Shown: one piece after another, positions 1 to 4,900 of the stretch
How positions within the stretch are numbered: the stretch's first letter is position 1
How the letters are laid out: each line of letters starts with the position of its first letter
Assembly: GCA_030832695.1 (NCBI GenBank)
Contig: JAURIP010000101.1
Location: forward strand, 1-6,042
Source: Sediminibacterium sp.
GTDB taxonomy: Bacteria; Bacteroidota; Bacteroidia; Chitinophagales; Chitinophagaceae
Length of the DNA stretch: 6,042 bases
Direction: 5' to 3'
Notes under the pieces: model-generated
What the model saw: the letters and a program-made list of their open reading frames with translations, nothing else
Database searches by the model: none
Told to the model about the DNA's origin: nothing
Position numbers and translations under genes: made by a program

Positions 1-251
1 GAATCAATCACTTTTTCTGCCTTAGCATCAATGAGTTGTATGCTTTGCGTACTTTGACCATTATTCGTTACCGCTAACAAATTACCTGACTTACTCACTG
101 CTATGTTTAAAGGCAAATCACCTAATGTAAATGACTTTCCTGCAGGCGATAATTTCCAACCATTGGAAAGCGTAATTTGAGATGGAATCACTTGGGCGTT
201 TAATAATAATGTGAAATACATTGTTATTAATAGTAAGATTTGTTTTTTCAT
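1..251 (-). CDS. Exported YncE-like beta-propeller protein, probably propeller/phosphoesterase fusion (N-terminal part only)
   Basis: The reading frame starts at the ATG at 251-249 and stays open for 83 codons to the window edge, so only the N-terminus is visible. Residues 1-19 form a signal peptide (basic MKKQ, hydrophobic core, LLNAQ end), placing the product in the periplasm or at the surface. After it comes a segment with LSNGWKLSPAGKSFTLGDLP, followed by NIAVSKSGNLLAVTNNGQS and SIQLIDAKAEKVID. This pattern of a small strand, LAVTNNG and QLIDAKxxKVID is the first blade of YncE/lactonase-like seven-bladed propellers. From memory of the family, this N-terminus resembles Bacteroidota proteins in which the propeller is followed by an alkaline-phosphatase-like phosphoesterase domain; that second domain would lie outside the window, so the fusion is inference. 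It is divergent from the bicupin at 351, with 99 bp between the starts. Confidence 0.72.
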   Translation of the reverse strand, partial: MKKQILLLITMYFTLLLNAQVIPSQITLSNGWKLSPAGKSFTLGDLPLNIAVSKSGNLLAVTNNGQSTQSIQLIDAKAEKVID

Positions 252-279
252 AGCTAATCGTGTATTTTCAAGTACAATA

Positions 280-324
280 TTACGCATTATTTGACACCAT
301 AATTTAATACTAACCATTGCGTAA
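280..324. repeat. Inverted repeat TTACGCA / TGCGTAA in a divergent promoter region
   Basis: TTACGCA at 280-286 is matched by its exact reverse complement TGCGTAA at 318-324, with 31 bases between. It lies in the 99-bp gap separating the divergent propeller and bicupin genes, where a shared regulator could bind. The arms are only 7 bp and do not extend, so chance cannot be excluded. No good TAnnTTTG element is visible in this gap on either strand; the nearest is TAATATTG (minus strand, 275-282), with one mismatch. Confidence 0.25.
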
Positions 325-350
325 ATTATTAAATCATTAAACTATTCCTT

Positions 351-1118
351 ATGAAGTTCAGATTTACATTATATCTAATATTAGCAATAAGCCTTTTACA
401 AGCCCAGCAATACAGCCTGCAATCCAAAGTGTATCAATGGGATATAAATAACAACGGCAATGGTGCCAAGGTTCAAAAATCAATCCTATTTGCGGGCGAA
501 GGTGGTGTTTTAGCAAAGCATGCTATGATAGGAATCAGTATTCCTGCAGGAAAGAAATGGGAAGGGAAAGTGACTGCAAACCAAGAAAAATTTTATATCA
601 TCAAAACTGGCATTGCAGATATTGAACTCAATGACCAAAAAACGCAATTCAATAGAGGATCGGTCGTTTGTGTATTACCTGGTGACAAAATACAAATCAA
701 AAATAACGGGAACGATTTATTACAGCTATATGAAATGAGCTATTCTGCAGGAGAAAAAATAAACATCGAAAGAGGTGTAAAAGCCGGGGGGTCATTTATT
801 ACCCTATGGGATAATATCAAATTTAAGCCGCATGAAAGAGGTGGTGTTCGACAGTTTTTTGATCGCCCTACTGCCATGTTAAATCGGTTTGACATACATG
901 TCACCCAATTGAACGTTGGTTTCAAAAGTCATGAACCGCATACCCATGTGAATGAGGAAATTATATTGATGTTAGACGGAAATGGCGAAATGCAAATTGG
1001 CACCGATCATCAAAAGGCCAATCCAGGGGATGTAGTGTTATTGGGTTCAAACATATTACACAACATTACCAATGTTGGCAGTATCCCTTGCTTGTATTTT
1101 GCTATACAATGGAATTAA
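351..1118 (+). CDS. Exported bicupin protein with one intact metal-binding cupin
   Basis: This is a 255-residue protein with a signal peptide at residues 1-18 (MKFR, hydrophobic core, cleavage likely at LQA-QQ), so it acts outside the cytoplasm. Two cupin barrels follow. The N-terminal one (about 45-130) keeps the fold pattern, with E79 and PGD at 110-112, but lacks the HxH and the second-motif histidine, so it probably binds no metal. The C-terminal one (about 165-255) has a complete site: H197, H199 and E203 in HxHx3E, and H237 in a GDVVLLGSNILHNITN second motif. H194 is an extra nearby histidine. Two-cupin proteins with one degenerate domain occur among ureidoglycine aminohydrolases and similar enzymes, but nothing here shows the substrate, and the export signal argues against a cytosolic purine-catabolic role. 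The ATG at 351 places the signal peptide correctly, and no Shine-Dalgarno sequence is seen. The stop overlaps the convergent arsC stop by 4 bases. Confidence 0.88.
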   Translation: MKFRFTLYLILAISLLQAQQYSLQSKVYQWDINNNGNGAKVQKSILFAGEGGVLAKHAMIGISIPAGKKWEGKVTANQEKFYIIKTGIADIELNDQKTQFNRGSVVCVLPGDKIQIKNNGNDLLQLYEMSYSAGEKINIERGVKAGGSFITLWDNIKFKPHERGGVRQFFDRPTAMLNRFDIHVTQLNVGFKSHEPHTHVNEEIILMLDGNGEMQIGTDHQKANPGDVVLLGSNILHNITNVGSIPCLYFAIQWN

Positions 1119-1531
1119 AGATGCTTTTGCACAAAATCAGCACAATACTTCTTAATTAAATCTCTGGTAGAAGCAAAAGAATTATTGATTTCTTCTTCTG
1201 TACCTGTTGCTTTGGCAGGATCCGGAAAATTATAATGAAACTTGATTGCATCACTTGGAAAATAAGGGCAACGCTCCTTAGCATTATCGCAAACGGTGAT
1301 AATAAAATCAAAGGGAATATCTTTATATTCTAAAACATTATTAGAAGTATTGTTAGCAATATCAATGCCGTCGGCTTTCATGGTAGCAATTGCTTTTGGA
1401 TTTACCCCATGTGTTTCAACACCGGCACTATACACATTTGCTTTGCCATTAGCAAAATATTTTAAATAGCCATCTGCTATTTGACTACGGCAACTATTGC
1501 CTGTACATAACACTAATATATTTTTCATCAT
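1115..1531 (-). CDS. arsC: Arsenate reductase, thioredoxin-coupled low-molecular-weight phosphatase type
   Basis: This 138-residue cytoplasmic enzyme reduces arsenate to arsenite using a relay of three cysteines that is reset by thioredoxin. The phosphatase P-loop is CTGNSCRS at residues 9-16 (nucleophile C9, R15). The redox pair is C81 and C88 in TVCDNAKERC, and the catalytic acid is D104 in FPDPAK. Spacing and length match the pI258-type ArsC (C10, C82, C89), so this is an ArsC and not a plain tyrosine phosphatase. Two adjacent ATG codons (1531-1529 and 1528-1526) can both serve as the start; the second gives the usual MKNILVLC beginning. No arsR repressor, acr3/arsB efflux gene or arsenic methyltransferase is visible nearby, so it is an orphan within this window. 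Downstream it meets the bicupin tail to tail. An inverted repeat lies 22-47 bases upstream of the start. Confidence 0.95.
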   Translation of the reverse strand: MMKNILVLCTGNSCRSQIADGYLKYFANGKANVYSAGVETHGVNPKAIATMKADGIDIANNTSNNVLEYKDIPFDFIITVCDNAKERCPYFPSDAIKFHYNFPDPAKATGTEEEINNSFASTRDLIKKYCADFVQKHL

Positions 1532-1552
1532 TTACTTTAATATTGAATCTTA

Positions 1553-1578
1553 AATACAAGGGCGTCTGTGTTTGTATT
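1553..1578 (-). promoter_or_regulatory. Inverted repeat in the arsC upstream region
   Basis: AATACAA at 1553-1559 is the exact reverse complement of TTGTATT at 1572-1578, with a 12-base loop. An alternative pairing uses TTGAAT (1543-1548) with ATTCAA (1576-1581) outside an ACAA/TTGT stem. It sits just upstream of the arsC start, so it could be an operator or a hairpin in the mRNA leader. There is no T-run after it on the minus strand, which makes a terminator unlikely. The function is inference. Confidence 0.3.
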
Positions 1579-1642
1579 CAATTTTTTTACTCGTTTAAAA
1601 TGGATAAATTGGTCGATGCCTATTTAAATTTCAGTATACTCC

Positions 1643-2011
1643 CTACTTATAATAAATAGCGATATTGATAGTTTTAGCTGGTATTGGGCTATACGCTTTA
1701 CATTGCGCACAGGTTTGTGCAACAGGATTTTTAGGGATGGTAAAATAAAATTCATCCCCTTCTTTTATTGAAGAAGGAAAGGTGCAAATACTCGCTAACC
1801 CAAATACATTTTTATAGGTAGTATTGGTGAAGGGATTCACCCAAGTTTGTTCATATAAGGTTGGATTAACAGGCCCTTCCACTATTTGTATTACGTAATT
1901 CATACAAATACCTTGTAAGACTAATTTTCCTTTAAAAATTTCTACAGCAGGCTGGTCCGCCTTATTACAAAGTATATTTAAAAGAATAAAAAATGTAAAT
2001 AAAAATTTCAT
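1643..2011 (-). CDS. Small exported protein of unknown function with five cysteines
   Basis: I do not recognise a named family for this 122-residue protein. Residues 1-14 are a short hydrophobic export signal (MKFLFTFFILLNIL) followed by C15. NILC is a poor lipobox, so it may be a lipoprotein or simply cleaved. The mature part is mostly beta-strand-like: a first strand pair (KGKLVLQGICMNYVIQIVEG, 27-46), a central TWVNPFTNTTYKNVFGL region, then EFYFTI and a closing INIAIYYK strand. C36, C76 and a CAQC pair at 101-104 could form disulfides or bind metal. A compact all-beta periplasmic or surface domain is likely. It lies 65 bp downstream of the helicase gene, with its own -7-like element, and 111 bp upstream of arsC in the same direction. 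Cotranscription with arsC is possible but not shown. Confidence 0.75.
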   Translation of the reverse strand: MKFLFTFFILLNILCNKADQPAVEIFKGKLVLQGICMNYVIQIVEGPVNPTLYEQTWVNPFTNTTYKNVFGLASICTFPSSIKEGDEFYFTIPKNPVAQTCAQCKAYSPIPAKTINIAIYYK

Positions 2012-2043
2012 TTGAAATAAATTATTAAGCGTGAATCATTACT

Positions 2044-2051
2044 CAAAAATA
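2044..2051 (-). promoter_or_regulatory. Bacteroidota-type -7 promoter element TATTTTTG
   Basis: On the minus strand this reads TATTTTTG, a full match to the TAnnTTTG -7 consensus of Bacteroidota housekeeping promoters. It lies 33 bases before the ATG of the small exported protein at 2011, a sensible leader length. No convincing TTTG -33 element is seen at the expected distance, and T-rich DNA makes chance matches likely. Confidence 0.4.
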
Positions 2052-2076
2052 AACAATAAATTTTTCTCTTAAAAAA

Positions 2077-3267
2077 TTATCTTCTTCGATTAAACCCTTT
2101 TTTTACAACCGCTTTTGGATTGTAGGCTGGAGTTGGTCCAAATTCAGCTGGTACAGTTCCTTTGAAAATTGGCTCACCTAAAAGTTGCTCTATAACTGCA
2201 CATTTGCCTTGTTCATTTTCGCTAACAAGTGTAAATGCAGTACCTGAAGTAGCAGCACGTGCCGTTCGACCAATGCGGTGTATATAATCCTCACCATCAT
2301 TAGGGACATCATAATTAATGACCAAATCAATGTCGTCAATGTCAATACCTCTGCTTAATACATCGGTTGCCACTAAAATATTTATTTTTTGATTTCTAAA
2401 ATCCTGCAAATATTGTTCTCTGCTTTTTTGATCTAAATCAGAATGAATTTCAGCAACAGCTAATTTTGCGCTTTTTAATTTTACTGTTAATTGTTTGACA
2501 TTCAATTTTTTTGAACAAAACACAATTACTTTGGAAAACTTTTTTGAGCTTAGCATATCAATTATAATAGGCACTTTTTGTGCTTCATATAAAATAAATG
2601 CTTTTTGAACTATTTGTTCAGGTGGTTTTGAAATGGCAATATTAATTTCAATGGGGTTGTTTAATAGTTTTTTTGCAAGTACCCTCATTTTAGCAGGCAT
2701 CGTAGCTGAAAACAATAAGTTTTGACGAACAGCAGGTAAGAAAGTAAAAATCTTGGATAAGTCATCGCTGAAACCCATATCTAACATACGGTCAGCCTCG
2801 TCCAATACTAAATATTTAAGCCCTTTTAATTTAACATAGCCCATATTTAAATGCGCTATCATTCTGCCAGGTGTACAAACCACAATATCAACACCGCTGG
2901 TTAAAGCCTTTTTTTCAGTAACAAACGAATTCCCATCACCGCCACCATAAACCGCTATGGAGCTAACATCGGTAAAATAGGAAAGGCCTTCAATACTTTC
3001 AGCTATTTGTATTGCCAACTCACGCGTAGGCACAATAATCATCGCATTAATATCACCTGCATGATGCGGAGAAGTGAGTAATCGGTGTAATAAGGGTAAT
3101 AAAAAAGCAGCCGTTTTGCCCGTGCCTGTTTGCGCAGCAGCAATAATATCCTTGCCTTCCAAAATGGGGACCATTACCTGTTGTTGAACGGGTGTGGCGT
3201 TTTCATAACCCATTGCGTCAATCCCTTCTAAAATGCGTGGGTCCAAACCTAAATCTGTAAACTTCAA
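2077..3267 (-). CDS. DEAD-box ATP-dependent RNA helicase, RhlE-like
   Basis: This 396-residue cytoplasmic helicase unwinds RNA duplexes with ATP; bacterial relatives act in ribosome assembly, RNA decay and cold adaptation. All core motifs are present in order: Q motif with TPVQ (25-28), motif I AQTGTGKT (45-52), Ia PTREL (80-84), GG (108-109), Ib TPGR (132-135), II DEAD (156-159), III SAT (187-189), V ATDVLSRGIDI (300-310) and VI HRIGRTAR (330-337). The C-terminal extension is short and ends in a basic KKGFNRRR tail, which probably aids RNA binding; there is no DbpA/CsdA-type RNA-binding domain. The start is TTG at 3267-3265: reading upstream in frame gives no ATG or GTG before the TAA at 3312-3310, and translation from the TTG gives the expected MKFTDLGL beginning. 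ATT directly upstream is the only other close, weaker option. A -7-like element lies 27 bases upstream. Confidence 0.97.
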   Translation of the reverse strand: MKFTDLGLDPRILEGIDAMGYENATPVQQQVMVPILEGKDIIAAAQTGTGKTAAFLLPLLHRLLTSPHHAGDINAMIIVPTRELAIQIAESIEGLSYFTDVSSIAVYGGGDGNSFVTEKKALTSGVDIVVCTPGRMIAHLNMGYVKLKGLKYLVLDEADRMLDMGFSDDLSKIFTFLPAVRQNLLFSATMPAKMRVLAKKLLNNPIEINIAISKPPEQIVQKAFILYEAQKVPIIIDMLSSKKFSKVIVFCSKKLNVKQLTVKLKSAKLAVAEIHSDLDQKSREQYLQDFRNQKINILVATDVLSRGIDIDDIDLVINYDVPNDGEDYIHRIGRTARAATSGTAFTLVSENEQGKCAVIEQLLGEPIFKGTVPAEFGPTPAYNPKAVVKKGFNRRR

Positions 3268-3293
3268 AATAAATTGTTTAATACTTGTATAAA

Positions 3294-3301
3294 CAAAGGT
3301 A
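3294..3301 (-). promoter_or_regulatory. Bacteroidota-type -7 promoter element TACCTTTG
   Basis: The minus strand reads TACCTTTG, a full match to TAnnTTTG, ending 26 bases before the TTG start of the helicase. Its placement, downstream of the preceding gene's stop and with a short leader, supports an independent helicase promoter. A matching TTTG -33 box is not seen at 19-21 bases upstream; that region instead holds part of the dyad at 3308-3330. Confidence 0.5.
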
Positions 3302-3307
3302 CGATAA

Positions 3308-3330
3308 AATTAAAGCTAGGCCTATTAATT
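3308..3330. repeat. Imperfect palindrome between the half-MFS gene and the helicase
   Basis: The core TAGGCCTA (3317-3324) is a perfect palindrome. It is flanked by AATTAA at 3308-3313 and its complement TTAATT at 3325-3330, with three extra bases AGC (3314-3316) on one side. The right arm includes the stop codon of the half-MFS gene, and the dyad lies just upstream of the helicase -7 element. It could be an operator for the helicase promoter. It is a poor terminator because it has almost no loop and no clean T-run. Confidence 0.35.
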
Positions 3331-3888
3331 AGATTTGTTCAAAAACAAAAGTTTTGCTTGCACAAATGTGGCAATAACTTGAATAATCCCCATGGTTAAA
3401 AACAAAGCATCAAAAGAGATATAATTAGCAATTAAGCCTCCAATGGCAATTGCGATACCAGATACAAAATGTGTGTGTCCACTTGCCAAACTCCAGTGAA
3501 AGGTATTTTCTGTGTCTTCCATATTACTTGCAAATAAAGAATCCCAAATTGGAGCACTTAAAGCTTCCGCAATACCTAATCCAATTTGTAGTAGAAATAG
3601 TTGGGTAGGATTAGAAACAAACATATAACCAAAAGTTAGTAAAGCATTTAAGCCATAACCTGCAATCATAACATGCTTCTTATACGCTGAATTATTAAAA
3701 TATTTTCCAATAATAAAATAAAAAACACCTGTGGTCACTAAATAAAATGCCCATGCCCAAGTGATGTCTAACAAATCACCACCAATTTTTTCAGCATAAA
3801 TGGCAAAAAGGGGTCCAAATAAACCTTCCCCAAAATACCATAAGCTGGAAGCGATTAATAATATTTTAGTGGTTTTAGTTAAGCGCAT
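3325..3888 (-). CDS. Half-size MFS-type membrane protein (six helices)
   Basis: This is a 187-residue inner-membrane protein with six predicted helices at about residues 9-32, 42-64, 72-91, 94-120, 132-157 and 159-183. The helix pattern, including LGIAEALSAPIWDSLFA in helix 4 and a long helix 5, resembles the N-terminal six-helix bundle of major facilitator transporters. The usual 12-helix partner half is absent: the stop at 3327-3325 is followed by only 57 bases before the helicase, so it was not merely frameshifted off. The loop 2-3 motif (GKYFNNSAYKK, 61-71) lacks the usual Asp-Arg of MFS motif A. From memory, similar free-standing half-MFS proteins of about 190 residues exist in diverse bacteria; they may work as dimers. 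Substrate is unknown. The start ATG lies 2 bases after the barrel gene's stop (TAA-TA-ATG), so the two are very probably cotranscribed and translationally coupled. Confidence 0.85.
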   Translation of the reverse strand: MRLTKTTKILLIASSLWYFGEGLFGPLFAIYAEKIGGDLLDITWAWAFYLVTTGVFYFIIGKYFNNSAYKKHVMIAGYGLNALLTFGYMFVSNPTQLFLLQIGLGIAEALSAPIWDSLFASNMEDTENTFHWSLASGHTHFVSGIAIAIGGLIANYISFDALFLTMGIIQVIATFVQAKLLFLNKSN

Positions 3889-3890
3889 TA

Positions 3891-4805
3891 TTAAAATTTA
3901 TAAGTAACCCCGATTTGAAAATAAAATTGATTTTTTAAATGTAATTCAGAATATGGAGTTGAATTAATTTTAGTTGTTGTTGAACCTGTTACTGAAGTTA
4001 TTGTGTTTGTAGTAATAGTTTCAATTTTATTAAATGGTATTGAGTAAGTTGGCGTAAAGGTGGCAAGCCAGTGACTACCCTCATATGATAATGGGACTGA
4101 AAAATCTGTGTTCAATAATTTAAACCCTTTGTTTTGAACCACTGTGCTACTTGTTAATTGGGTTCCGGTTGCTTGTCCTCCTCTTGGGCCTCTTGGACCA
4201 TTTAAACGGCGACTAACATTGGACTCATAATAATTTACAGAACTAAAATTGGAGTAAACATAAGGATTGATACTCCAACTAGACTCATTATTACTTGAAA
4301 AATAAATAGTTTTTTCTATACCAGGCGTAAATTGTATATCCGATTTATTCGTAAAAAATACATCAATAGTATTATTAAATTGAAAATAATTAAAATCATA
4401 ATTTAAACTTGCTCCAATATCACTTGAAATATTTCCGTTAATTAAATTAGATCCGCCTGAATAAAAATATTTAGTCCCGTATAGTTCGCCATATATTTTT
4501 TTACCAATCTTATATTCATATCCCAAATCCAATTCGAAAAAATCAAAGCCTTTCATTCCTGGGGTTAGTAAATAACTAGCACTGAAATTAGAGAATAAAC
4601 CATTGGCTAAGTGTAATGAAGCAGTGGTAGTTTGGTAGGGGTATTTAATAGAATCGGCTCTGCCATTATAAATATAGTCACTTAAATATTCCGATTGTAT
4701 TGAAAAAGTAGTGGAATCCGATGATTTTTTGGTCTGCGCCTGTAAATTACTCACAATAAAAAAAGGGAGTACAAGGGTTAGGTATTTTATCATGTGGCTG
4801 CTCAT
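3891..4805 (-). CDS. Outer-membrane beta-barrel protein of unknown function
   Basis: This is a 304-residue exported protein. The signal peptide runs from M5 (MIKYLTLVLPFF) to about residue 23 (LQA-QTKK); M5 (ATG at 4793-4791) is a more natural start than M1 at 4805 because MSSH only delays the basic residue. The mature part alternates polar and aromatic/hydrophobic residues in many strands (for example SEYLSDYIYNG at 38-48, ELDLGYEYKIG at 91-101, and SLNYDFNYFQFNNTIDVFF). It ends in QFYFQIGVTYKF with terminal Phe, the usual outer-membrane barrel signature. The SEYLSDYIYNGRADS opening resembles Gcw_chp-type barrels, but I cannot assign it firmly. Two likely loops stand out: an Arg/Gly-rich segment with GPRGPRGG at 203-210, and a Thr-rich stretch at about 262-283. 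It is the first gene of a pair with the half-MFS protein, so a shared transport or envelope role is possible. Confidence 0.85.
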   Translation of the reverse strand: MSSHMIKYLTLVLPFFIVSNLQAQTKKSSDSTTFSIQSEYLSDYIYNGRADSIKYPYQTTTASLHLANGLFSNFSASYLLTPGMKGFDFFELDLGYEYKIGKKIYGELYGTKYFYSGGSNLINGNISSDIGASLNYDFNYFQFNNTIDVFFTNKSDIQFTPGIEKTIYFSSNNESSWSINPYVYSNFSSVNYYESNVSRRLNGPRGPRGGQATGTQLTSSTVVQNKGFKLLNTDFSVPLSYEGSHWLATFTPTYSIPFNKIETITTNTITSVTGSTTTKINSTPYSELHLKNQFYFQIGVTYKF

Positions 4806-4900
4806 GCTATTATAATTAATTTGACACTAAATTAAGTAAAAAGTTTAAAAGCCAAATTAACAAAATTAAAGTATGAATATTTTATTTTAACTTAGATATT
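4806..4900. other. Divergent intergenic region between the barrel and isoprenoid-enzyme genes
   Basis: These 95 bases are very AT-rich and separate two outward-facing genes, so they must hold a promoter for each direction. The minus strand has a -7 match (listed separately). On the plus strand I see no TAnnTTTG; the only notable string is ATTTGACAC at 4819-4827, which also occurs at 289-297 upstream of the bicupin and may contribute a -33-like TTTG. Confidence 0.5.
4861..4868 (-). promoter_or_regulatory. Bacteroidota-type -7 promoter element TAATTTTG
   Basis: The minus strand reads TAATTTTG, matching TAnnTTTG, 56 bases before the ATG at 4805 and 68 before the alternative start at 4793. It would drive the barrel/half-MFS pair. 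A -33 TTTG is not evident at the usual spacing, and the surrounding DNA is so AT-rich that the match has limited weight. Confidence 0.4.

Noticed and set aside
275..282. TAATATTG on the minus strand as a -7 element for the propeller gene
   Set aside because: It has one mismatch to TAnnTTTG and no matching -33 box; too weak to list as a promoter.
740..925. 61-codon open frame on the minus strand
   Set aside because: It lies wholly inside the bicupin gene on the opposite strand, has no recognisable domain, and covers conserved cupin-coding sequence.
1115..1531. Reading arsC as a protein tyrosine phosphatase
   Set aside because: The C81/C88 redox pair and its spacing from C9 match thioredoxin-type arsenate reductases, which plain low-molecular-weight tyrosine phosphatases lack.
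1633..1640. Palindrome AGTATACT between the small exported protein and arsC
   Set aside because: It is an isolated 8-bp palindrome with no flanking symmetry, loop or T-run; expected by chance in AT-rich sequence.
4821..4850. TTGACA with a 17-base spacer to TTTAAA, resembling an E. coli sigma-70 promoter
   Set aside because: Bacteroidota primary sigma factors use a different consensus, and the TTTAAA half is trivial in such AT-rich DNA.
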